This document shows, piece by piece, positions 35,065 through 46,219 of a stretch of DNA of 64,000 nt (the stretch's first letter is position 1; each line of letters starts with the position of its first letter). Under the pieces are notes generated by a model that was given only the letters and a program-made list of their open reading frames with translations, was not told the origin of the DNA and ran no database searches. Origin of the DNA: Spirodela intermedia (Eukaryota > Streptophyta > Magnoliopsida > Alismatales > Araceae); the NCBI GenBank assembly GCA_902729315.2, contig LR746274.1:6569037-6633036 (forward strand), written 5' to 3'. A program made the translations under genes and the position numbers.

Positions 35065-36692
35065 TGACGTGACTTAGTCATTGTATATTAAATTATGCAA
35101 ATATAAAATTTATAAAACTAGAAAATATAAATTTTCAGATATTTAGAAGTATTTCTAAACAAATTTATGATTTATAATTCAATAAAACTTCCAAAAATAG
35201 TGGTAATTTTCCAGGTCGATCATAAGGATGTAATATAATATCTGGTAATTATTCAGAATTTTCCTCAGAGAATACTATTTTATATGAATTTTATACTAAG
35301 AAATGAAAAGGAAATATATTTGAAATTCATGAAAAAAAGGAAATACAGGTGCGGGTGTTAGGATGACGTCAGCACCCGACGAACGCCAATCGGGTAGAAA
35401 TAGAGTTCCGCCCGATGATTCTTACGTAAGCGAGTACAGACGATTTAATTGATCAAATTAAGATTTGTAAAAGACGGAAGAATCGTAATGAAATGAAGTA
35501 TATGTTGGTAAATTGAAAATCAACAAATTATCACTAAATGAAACGAAAATTAATTTGAAAGTAGGAAAACAGAGTTCCGGCGTCGTGACGGCGATACGTC
35601 TGCGATGCACCGGAATCCTGAACGTTCGGGAGGATCGTCGTGCAGTGTCTACGGCCTCGAAGGCTGTCCTTGGACAACAACGACGTGGGCAATATCTAGA
35701 TCTTCTCGCGAAGTCTAGAGATTAATGAAATGGGTCGTCGACTCGTCTCCGGCGGCTGTCACCCGGCGGAGTGAAAGAATGGCGACTTTGCGGCTCTCCA
35801 GCGGCTGTCACCTGACGGAGAGGAGCTGGATGGAGGTGGGGCGCGTGTTAGGGAGCTTCATCCTCAGGTCCGCACAGCAAGAGGAGGCTCTTCATCGCAT
35901 CTGGTATGCTCTCAGGAGGTGGCGACTCGTCTCCCGGCGGATCGTCCTCTTCTCGACGACAACTTGTTCGTTGATCAATCGGAGATGATTTACTCGATGG
36001 ATTCGCGATCCTTTTATCGCGAATCCTTCAGCAATTTGAGTAACAATGCTCCGCGAATCGTGTTGATGAGATTTTCGCCAATGATCCAGCGATTCTAGTT
36101 GCTTAATCCTTCACTGGCGATCTGCAGGAAAGTCATGATAATCAGATAAAAATATGAGTTTTGGCTCTAAGAGGATTCGAACCCGTGTGGGTTGTCCGCC
36201 CCTTCTGAGGAAGGTGTGACGCGGGTTTAGTCCCACATCAGTTGTGCGCCGATTTTTCGGGCGAATATATAGTAATGTTACATTTCAAAGCAAAGTTCCT
36301 TCTCTCGCGTGTACGACCACTCCTTGCCCCACAGTCGGCTGGCCACCGGTGACGTGGAAGGGGGGTGGCGCACACGTGCCCCTATCGGTCCAAGCCGCTC
36401 GAGCCCCTGCTCGGGGCTACTCCCTGACTGAGCTTCCGATCCGCTTGCGGGCCCGGCTGGCCGGTGGGTCCCCCCATTTTGCAATATTTTTATTTTTATT
36501 TCTTGTTCTTCATTTATCTCAAAAGTAAGACTGTAAAAATCGTATAAAATCACATAATTACCTAAAAATTCACGTTAATCAATTGAAAACCACTTTTCAT
36601 ATTTTAACACAAATATAAGTCTATTTATCATGAGTTAAGGCTAAAACTATATTATTTACTAATTATTAACTCATGATAATCAAGACTTATCA
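35065..36692 (-). repeat. Solo LTR with target site duplication ATACC
   Basis: A 1,628-bp copy in minus orientation, from TGACGTGACTTAGTC to the inverted start ...GACTTATCA. ATACC precedes it (35060-35064) and follows it (36693-36697). USE-like box AGTCCCACATCA at 36229-36240 and TATATA at 36266-36271, gap 25 nt. An 87-codon frame at 35725-35988 is shared with two other copies. Confidence 0.95.
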
Positions 36693-36697
36693 ATACC

Positions 36698-38140
36698 CTT
36701 TGAAGACTTCGTTCATTGTGACGCTGCTGCCTGAGCAGTCCCGCCGCCGCCAGACATCTTCATTGCCGCCCGTGAGATTGCCGCCATCATCGGACAAAAC
36801 GGTCGCGGTTGCCACTGCAACCGCCGCCACCTCTGTTGGAACCCCGTCACGCCGTCGTGACAAAAGGGGCTTGCTTCGCCTCCCTACGAGCCGTCGCCGA
36901 GCACTCTGCCGGAGTCTCTTGACTCCTAGTTCGACTGCCACCTCTTCCTTCGGAACTCCACCATAAACTTGCCGGAGCTGCCATCCGCCACTCTGCCCAG
37001 TCGCTGGCCGTTCGCCGACGAACGGCTACCTGCCGCCGACGTCGGGAGAGACCCTGCAGCCGTGCCGACGAGCCAGATCCAGTCCAAGCTCCTCACAGGC
37101 CCCTGCCGAAGTTTCCCGACAATCCGCCACCGTCGTGCCGTTTCTGGCACCACCTAGACTAGGAGGGCTCAACCCTCCCTGGTATCGTCGGCCGGGATCG
37201 TCTCCTTCCTCTACTCTGCTTCTCGGCGCCGCCAGAGAAGGTCGATCCTTCTGGCGACGGTTGGGCTTCCGCCCAACCGCCAACGCTCGGCATTCCCGCC
37301 GAAGCGCTGCCGCCGCACGTGCCCACACGCTGGCTCTTGCGGTCGGCGCGCCCACCCGGCGCCGCCGCCCATGTGCCCCAAGGCACGCCGCGTGCGCCTG
37401 CTAGCATGCCCTTTGGCCCACCAGCAGGCCCACGCCCGCGCCGACCGCGTTACGCCTTACGACGATGACTACTGCAACTCTCGACTAGAACCGACCGTCG
37501 AGACTGAGCATCACTCTTCATCGAACATCTCTGCTTACGTTGAGTCTCCGCTCTGTCACGACCCACCGGGCTATGCAGCCCTAAAGGTTAGCTCCGTACC
37601 CCTTCTTTCTTAAGTTTAATTATCTTTCGAAGGGTTTTCTCGGCTCATTTCCACCGCCATCAGGAGAATGTAGACAGGATAGGACGGGTTATAGGATCAT
37701 GACTTCTGACGCTATGTCAGACTCGTCACCATTCGTGAACTGCAGCCCTAGGCTACTTCACGACGACCGTTCCGCCATCTGTCCGGACATGAACCGAGAG
37801 TGTCTCACACTTACCATCGTCGAGTGTTTCCTCGAGTTGTCCTAGGTTGATAGTGCATATTGGTACGCCTACCTGTACTTAGGTTAGGTGGTCAGACCTA
37901 GAGTCTAAGGTCCATACATTCTTATCGGATCGATCTGATTGTCCCATCCCGGGTCTTGAGTTTCATTGATTAAGTACAAGGGTTCTCGCCCTGTCCTGCA
38001 TCAACTTGAATATTTAAGCACTCATTGGCATAACAATCTAGACTTTACTTCTTCTATTCACATCTTTATCACTTCTTCACTCATAGATATATTTACAAGA
38101 TGTTCTAATTATTAATAATCATCCAATAATAATATTGATC
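36698..38140. other. GC-rich unassigned sequence, continuation of 34251-35064
   Basis: Proline/arginine-rich open frames occur in several frames on both strands between 36673 and 37613, a by-product of high GC content rather than evidence of a gene. There is no recognisable domain. GC content drops sharply after about 37600. Confidence 0.35.
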
Positions 38141-40168
38141 CTACATTTCCCTTCTTCCATGACTTGATTTTTGAAGTTTGCACTATATTTCTTCCTTCTT
38201 TTTTTATATATATATAGTGGATAAGTAGCTTTTCATGTAGACAAATTTCGACAATAAGAATGATGTCTCACACCCTTCATGTGTACTCTTCATTTTTAAG
38301 ACTTTTATTTTATCCACTTATTTTACAGCAAGTGTTTTTCTATACATAATTTTCAATATAGAGAATGATGTCTCACACCCTTCATGTGTACTCTTCGTTT
38401 CTAGATTTTTCATATTGCTCTCTTTTTTTTTTCAAAATAAGTGATTTCTCCTCACAAGTCCTATAGATTTGGGTGCAAAAATCTCTATTAAACTCAAATG
38501 ATCAATCAGATTTTCACATCAAGTAAATACTATCCATCAAGATCATGAAGTGAAAATCTGTAAAATTAAATCCATGTTATCTATCATGTATCCAAGGAGT
38601 ATTCCAACATTTCATGCTACTAGATCATTCTTTTGACTCAATAATAATCTTCCTAGTATCTTTTGGTATCAATCAATCTAATTGATTTAATTTTTCATAC
38701 ATGCAATATGATGTAAGAAATTTGTAAATTAGATAGTTCTGACAATTCTAGTTTTTGTTTTCAGTTCTATTTTTAGCAACAATAAATTTGTCAAAAATAA
38801 ATCAAAACTATCCTCTTTATAGCTGTAATTTCGAATTTCAGTAATATATGTCTAGGGGATTGAAATGTGAGAAAAGGGTCTCTAGAATTTCATATTTTGG
38901 GCTGTTTTTTGTCTGCTATTTTTGACAGTCTGTTGTTCCTTACAGAAAACTAGAAAATAGATGTTGTAGTTTTTCTGAATTTTATTTTATTTTTATTTTT
39001 TTAGTTCCTGTTCTAAGTTGAACAAAATGCAAACACATGTTCTTAATCGTCCTACAGCATAAATTAATAATTAATACTTTCACCCCCCAACTTAAAAATG
39101 ACATAGAAAAATCGAAAAAAAATATATAGAAAATTTAATTTTCAAGTGAAGCATATATATGTGCAAAGTTAAGCATTAAAAATATTGTCATAAATGATAA
39201 AGCTCAGAAAGACATCACCTCAACCTCGTTTTTAATTTTCCACTTCATCTTACACTTCTCCTCCTACACTTTTTCAAAAAAACAAATATAGAAATAAGTA
39301 CTGCAAAATTCTAAGAAAAATAGAGCTTAAAAAAAGATCAAACAGAATGAAATAAATACCATGGGTTGCCTCCCATGCAGTGCTGAATTTAATATCTTCA
39401 GCTAGACAGCTCTTAGATCATATAAGATGATCTATGACCATCAAAATATATTTTTATCCCAAGGTAAGTTTCATGATATTCTTTTTCAGATTTAGCATAA
39501 ATTCATATACTTCATATATATACCTTGACATACTTTCAACCAAAACAAAATGGAAATTAACAAAATTTTCTTAAAAATAATATTCCCATTTTGAAAAGAA
39601 TCTTTCCTCATTTCTATCTTGTTTTGTAAGGCTCTCATTCATTAATAAATACTTTCTATTAATAGACCATACAATGTGATCAGGCCATATAATTTTCAAA
39701 TTAGCTCTTACCTAATCTAGAATTTTTTCATCTAAATTGATATCTCTAATTCTTCCACTCACCCATTTCTTAATATGTTCTTTTATTTACATAATTTTCT
39801 TTTGCTCAATTTTATCTTCCATACATATTTATTCAATTTGTGAGTGAAATATTTCAAACTTAGAAATAATTCTAATGGGCTGTGGGTTTTGAAGGATGGA
39901 AGGATTGTCTTCTTTAATCTAAGACCTAATGAATTCAGTAAAATTTAAATTTTCTCTTGTAAAATTATCTCTATATTCATATTCATTATTTTTGTTTCTC
40001 TCCATTAGTTGAATCAACTCTTTTTCTAACTTTTCGTTTCTCAACTCATCAAATTCTTCATCTTCTCAAGAGCTATCTTCTAATTTCAGTATATGATATA
40101 CATCATCATCCTCACTATCAACATTCATGGCTGCAAAATTATGATTAGATTTATTAATTCAGTAGAAC
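38141..40168 (-). mobile_element. Probable 3' region of another Athila/Tat-like element
   Basis: AT-rich, with no intact frame. On the minus strand a CATGGGAGGCAACCCATGG block (about 39360-39378) resembles the sequence found after pol in Athila/Tat elements, and a purine-rich GTTGGGGGGTGAAAG stretch (about 39078-39092) could be a polypurine tract. A 34-bp direct repeat (38258-38291 and 38363-38396) lies nearby. Coding homology in 39400-40160 is too weak to assign. Confidence 0.45.
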
Positions 40169-41758
40169 TGTGAGTAGAGGGCTCCAATGGCTAAGGACAT
40201 GTGGGGGACAAGTGTACGTTATTTCCCTTCTACATCACTAGTGGCATATCAAGTGTGGGATAAAGAGTGGTCATACACATGTGAGAAAAGGACACATTGA
40301 TCACCACATCTCATATTACTATATATATGTCTCAAACCTCGAAAAATAATTAATGTAGGACTAAACCAATGGTCACAACTTCGAAAAGTTTTAAATTATT
40401 TTACTACTTAAAATACCCCTTATTTATGAGAAATAGATACCCTTATGACATCACTTTATAAGGGTATTCACATACTTGTTTCACTTTCTCTTATATAGGC
40501 AAGCAATTGACAAGAGTTCAAATCATACTAAAATAAAAATTTATATTTTTATCTAAGTAAATCAGGATTTTCTTATTACTAGTGAATAATTAAGCCATCA
40601 TAATCTCTCAATCATCAATGAAAATCTCATCAATGTAATTCATAGAGCATCATAACTAAAATTATCAAATAATTCTACATAAAAGGATCGCAAATCTATC
40701 GAGTAAAAGATCTTTGATTGATTGATGAATAAGCCATCATTGGGAAGAGAACAAATTATCGAGGGACAAATTATCACCTCTTAAGAGCGTACTAGATGCG
40801 ATGAAAAGTTTCCTCTTGCTACGTAGACTTGATGATGAAGCTCCCTAAGACATACCTTAGCTCTATCTAGTTTACTCTGTTGGGTGATAGTCACTGAGAA
40901 TTCATAAAGTTGTCATTTTTCCATTCTACCGAGCAGCAACCATAAGAGATGATTTGTCGACCTACTTCAATAATTTATAGTCTTTGCAAGAAGATGTAAA
41001 GATTGTTCACATTGTCTTTGTCCAAAGAGAGTCTTTAAGGTCATGGACATTACATGATAGTTCTCCCAAACACTCAAGATTCTGATGCGTCACCATCACA
41101 ACACAAGAATTTTATTTTATTATTTTTTAACTAATTTATCTTCTACTATTATTTTCTGAACTTCGAAAGAAGATCTAACAAATATCCAACTCATATATGT
41201 CCAAAGAGAGCCTTTGAGACCATGGACATCATTTGATAATCCTTATGAATACATAAAATTTTGGCAATTGATGTCGCAAGGCTGGAACTTTGACTTTCTT
41301 ACTTTAAACTTAATTTTTGTTTAATTTAGTTATGGTTCATGTGACTTAAAGTTTTGAAAACCTTCTTCATTCATTTATTTTGACTAATTAAATCATGTGT
41401 AATTACTTACGTAAAAATTACCAAGCTAAACTTTATTTCTGACTGATTTGCATTTGTCAAGGTGTTAACATCATCATGACGTCCACACTCTTATTTTCCT
41501 TTTTCATGAATTTTAAATATATTTAATATTCATGATTTAGTCTAAAATTATAAAAAATTGTATTCTTTTAAGGAAATTTTAAAATATTATCTGATATTAC
41601 CTTAGATCCTTATGATTGACCTAAAAATTATTTACTATTTTTTAAACTTTTTATCAAATTATAATTAATTTATTTATTCTAAAATATTTTTTAAAATCTA
41701 AAATTTTATATTTTTTAGTTCATAAATTTTAAATTTTTATGATTTAGTATACAACGAG
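40169..41758 (+). repeat. Older LTR, host of a nested LTR insertion (5' truncated)
   Basis: It aligns with the family from the GGGGCTCGAGCGG-like block onward; the first 250 bp or so are missing. It is strongly diverged, with many C-to-T and G-to-A changes. Its last 12 bases, TAAGTCATGTCA, are found at 43493-43504, after the younger LTR, so the LTR was split by that insertion. Confidence 0.8.
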
Positions 41759-43487
41759 TGATAAGGTTTTATTATCATAAGTTAATAATTAGTAAATAAT
41801 ATAGTTTTGCTTAACTCATGGTAAATAGATTTATATTTATGTTAAATTATGAAAAGTGATTTTCAATTGATTAACATAAATTTTTGGTTAATTATGTGAT
41901 TTTCTACGTGTTTATATAATTTTTATAGTCCTATTTTTGAGATAAATGAAGAAAAAGAAATAAAAATAAAAATATAGCAAAAGGGGAAGACCTATCGGCT
42001 AGCCGGGCCCGCAAGCAAGTTGAAAGCGTAGTCAAGGGGAGCCGCTAGCAGGGGCTCGAATGGCTAGAACCGATGGGGGCACATGTGTGCCACTCCCTTT
42101 CCATGTCACTAGTGGTCAACCATTTGTGGGGCAAGGAGTGGTCCTACACACGGGAGAAAAAGACTCATTACTTGCAAATGTGATATTATCATATATTCCT
42201 CCAAAACTTCGGCACACAAGTAATGTGGAACCAAACTCGTGTCACACCTTCCCTCGAAAAACTTCAAAGATTTTAATACCTAAACTACCCCTTAGTTATA
42301 ACATAGATATATCATGATGACGTCACTTGATAAGGGCATTAGAGTACTTATTTCAATCTCTCTCATGTAGGCGGGCGACTAGCGTGAGTTCAAATACTCT
42401 TAGAGACAAAACTCGTATTTTTATTTGATTATCGTAATTTTTCTGTAGATTGCCGGTGAAGGATTAAGCTGCCAGAATTGCTAGATTATCGGCAAAAATC
42501 TCGTCAACATGATTTGCGGAGCATCGTCACTAAAATTATTGAATGATTCATGATAAAAGGATCATGAATTCATCAAGTAAATCATCTCCGATTGATCGAT
42601 GAACAAGTTGTTGTCAGGAAGAGGATGATCTGCCGAGAGACGAGTCGTCACCTCTTGAAAGTGTACCAGATACGATGAACAGCTTCCTCTTATTGCGCAA
42701 ACCTGAGGATGAAGCTCCATGACATGCACCCCACCTCCATCCAACTCCTCTCTATCGGGTGGCAGCCATTGAAGAGCCGCAAAGTCGTCATTTTTCCACT
42801 CCTCTAAGTGACAGCCATCGGAGATGATTCGACAACTCATTTCCTTCATCTCTAGACTTCACAAGGAGATCTAAAAATTACCCATGTCATCCTTATCCAA
42901 GAAAACCCTTCGAGGTTGTGGGCACTACACAACGATCCTCCTGAACGCTCAAGATTTCAGTACATCGTCGACGTATCACTAGAATTTTGTTTTCCTACTT
43001 TTAACTTAATTTTATTTTATTTAGTGATAATTTGTGTGATTTAAATTTACCAAACAATACTTCATTCAATTACGATTCTTCTAGCTTTTACAAATCTTAA
43101 TTTGATCAATTAAATCGTTTGTAATTACTTACGTATGAATTGTCGGGCAGAACTCTATTTCCACCCGATTCACATTCTTTAGGTGCTGACATCATCCTGA
43201 CGTCACCCTTATTTTTATTTTTCACGAATTTTAAATATATTTTATTTTCATTTCTTAGTATAAAATTTATTAAAAATTATCTTTTTTGAGGAAAATTCTG
43301 AAAAATTATTTGATATTATATTACATCTCTATGATGGACTTGGAAAATTACCATTATTTTTGAAAGTTTTATTGAAGTATAATTGATATATCTGTTCAGA
43401 AACACTTCTAAATATCTAAAAATTAGTATTTTCTAGTTTTATAGATTTTAAATTTGTGTTTTACTATACAACAATTAAGTCATGTCA
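41759..43487 (+). repeat. Solo LTR nested in an older LTR, duplication ACGAG/ATGAG
   Basis: A 1,729-bp copy from TGATAAGGTTTTATTATC to ...ATTAAGTCATGTCA. The left flank is ACGAG (41754-41758) and the right flank ATGAG (43488-43492); the one difference is C to T at a CpG, as expected after methylation and deamination. This copy has an extra segment of about 110 bp (about 42257-42368), not present in LTRs 15830, 27413 or 35065, that includes a TGACGTCA palindrome at 42318-42325. Confidence 0.9.
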
Positions 43488-43492
43488 ATGAG

Positions 43493-43504
43493 TAAGTCAT
43501 GTCA
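43493..43504 (+). repeat. Terminal 12 bases of the older LTR
   Basis: TAAGTCATGTCA completes the LTR interrupted at 41758. Joining it in register gives the family's usual ...CAACGA-TAAGTCA-type end. Confidence 0.8.
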
Positions 43505-43693
43505 AAACACAATCCTTTCCCCCTTTAATTCTCTCGATTCTTCCTCTCTCTCCCCTCCCCCCCCTCACATAGACTCTTCCTACTGACTTGTTTGTGAGAT
43601 CCTTCTACTTTATAGGGTGTCTTTCTTTTGACAAACTAAAGCTTCTTATTGAGACATGCTCTCCAGCTTAGCTTAACACAATCATTCCTTGTA
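43505..43693. other. Short spacer between LTR copies
   Basis: Unassigned, with a pyrimidine-rich stretch (about 43530-43570) including a long C-run. Confidence 0.4.
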
Positions 43694-45316
43694 GACGTGA
43701 CTTAATTGTTGTATAATAAATTTCATAAATTTAAAATTTATAAAACTATAAAATTCTAATTTGACATTTTTTAGAAATATTTCAGAATAAATAAATAAAT
43801 TCTAATTTTATAAAAGGTTCCAAAAATAGTGAGAAATTTTCAAGTCACTCATAGCAATGTAAGATAATATTGTAGTATTTAAATTTTTTCAAAATGAATA
43901 TGTTTTTTTATAAATTTTAAACTAAATGATGAATATAAAATAAATTCACAAAAAAGAAAATAATGATGTAGACATCATGATGATGTCAGCAACCCAACGA
44001 ACACAAATTAGATCCACCTGATTATTCTTACATAAGTGATTATAGAAAAATTAATTAGTCAAATTAAGATCTATAAAAGTCAAAATAATCATAATTTAAT
44101 GAAGAAGTATTTTGAAATTTAAAATCACACAAATTATCACTAAATTAAGTTGAAAGTAGTAAAAATAGAATTATGGCTTTGCAATAATAATCGTTAGAAT
44201 TTTGTGTGTTTGGAAGATTATTGTATAATGTCTATAGTCTCAGAGGCTCTCTTTGTATAAAGACGATGTAGACAATCTTTAGATCTTCTTGTGAAGTTTA
44301 AAAATCAATGAAGTAAGTCGACAAATTATTTTCAGCCACTATCACTTGATGTAGAAGAAAAATAGTGACTTTACATATCTTCTATCACCTGACGAAGATA
44401 AATTGAATGAAGGTGGTGTGTATTTTAAAGAACTTCATCCTCAGGTCCGTATAATAATAGGAGGTTCTTCATTATATCTGATACACTCTCAAGAGGTGGC
44501 AACTCATCTCTCGACGGATTGTCTTCTTTTCGACAACAACTTGTTCATCAATCAAGTAGAGATAATTTACTCAATGAATTCGTGATCTTTTTTATCTAGA
44601 ATCATTTGACAATTTAGTAACAATGCTCTATGAATTGTAATGACAAAAAAATTCAATGATTCTAACAGTTTGTAGATCTTTGACGACTCTATAGAAAAAT
44701 TATGATTTAATTAGATAAAAATATGAGTTTTAAGTCTTATGAGATTCGAACTCTCATAGGTTCCTTAACTACACGAAAAAAGTAAAATACATGCACAAAT
44801 ACCTTTATAAAGTGATGTCATAAGGGTATCTATTTCTCACAAACTAGAGATATTGTAGCTATTAAAATTGTTAAAAGCCTTACAAGAAGTTGCGACAGAT
44901 TTAGTCTCACATTAGTTATTTTTTGAGTTTCAAGATGAATCTATATATTAATAGAACATTATGTCGTCAATTTATCTCTTTCACGTGTGTATATGACCAT
45001 TCTTTGCCCCACACCACCCGATTGGTCATTGGTGATGTGGAAAGAGAATGACACACATGTGACGCCTACCAATCTTTAGCCACTTGAGCCCCTTGCTCAC
45101 CGTTCTACCTGATTGTACTTTCCACCCACTTGCAGGCTCGATTGATTTAAGAGTCCCCTCCCTTTATCTATATTTTTATTTTATTTTATTTTATTTATTT
45201 TTATTTATCTCAAAAATAAGATTATAAAAATTATAAAAATTTACATAAAATCACATAATTAATTAAAAATTCACATTAACTAACTAAAAACTAATTTTCA
45301 CATTAAATTAAGTATT
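43694..45316 (-). repeat. Diverged LTR, minus orientation, 5' terminus missing
   Basis: Starts at the inverted 3' end (GACGTGACTTAATTGTTG) and runs through all family blocks to ...CTAACTAAAAACTAATTTTCAC; the terminal 90 bp or so carrying TGATAAG are absent. It belongs to the long-insert subfamily (TTATAAAGTGATGTCATAAGG at about 44812). Confidence 0.8.
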
Positions 45317-46219
45317 TTGTATGCATGAGGACGTGCGGAGTACTTGGCGCCGTGCAGCCGCAACTTATGTTAATTGCTAACACGCGCCGCTCGGTAAAAA
45401 TACACCTCATAGGTGAGGCATAGGGACGAGGGGGGAGGGCGGCCGAGACTACTAACATATATGAAGCTCCCGTCTACCTTATTCGCGAAAATGAACGTAT
45501 AATAATCCCCCATGTGATTAAGCAGTGAACCGCCCACTCCCCTCGGTCTTTATGCACCTGCCATTACTCTCCCTGGACGATCACACTGAGGCGGACAGAC
45601 CACCGTCGCTGGGGTGACGGCCGTCATCCAGCGCGGACGTCGAGCCATGTATTCTGCCAGTACTATCCATCTATCCATGGGAGGCTCATTAACTTCTCTC
45701 GGCGCCGTTCAGGCTCTCTTCTCAGTCTGGCAGGCCACCTCCGCTACTCTGTCCATCAAAAGTCCGAAGGGAAGAGAAAAGAGAACCGCTTTTTATCCTC
45801 CGCCCGTCTGAATGCTCCTGGCCTAAATGACCCTTGTTTCCTGTTTGGTCGTCTGCAGTGTGTGACGATAGAAGGCGACCGATACGAACCCCGAACTTGT
45901 TTCTTCTGCGTTCGTTTTATCCCCACCTCAATTCTAGGTCCAGGCCTATGCATCGGACGAACCGCTCCTCCTCCCTCTCTCAGTCTATCATATCAAATAC
46001 GGAGGTCGGACAGAGTGGGAGAGATTGCTACACCGGAGACGTGAGGTTCCCATCGGACGAGATAGCAGGGACTGTCTCCGAGATAGAGATAGAGAGGCGG
46101 CCTAGAGAATACATAGACGCCGATCCGGAAGGCAACACGCAGAGGAAGCGAGAGGTTCATAGACGCTTTGAAAGGGAGTGGCGAGAGATACTACTAGAGA
46201 TCCGTCGCTGGTGTGCGCC
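45317..46219. other. Region upstream of the WAV3-like gene
   Basis: Abrupt rise in GC content after the LTR. No separate gene recognised. It probably includes the former promoter and 5' UTR of the WAV3-like gene. Confidence 0.4.

Noticed and set aside
36698-37613. GC-rich overlapping open frames as genes
   Set aside because: Frames are open on both strands at once, lack domains, and are proline/arginine-rich, as expected from GC content alone.
38258-38396. CRISPR-like or satellite array from the 34-bp direct repeat
   Set aside because: Only two copies, and this is plant nuclear DNA.
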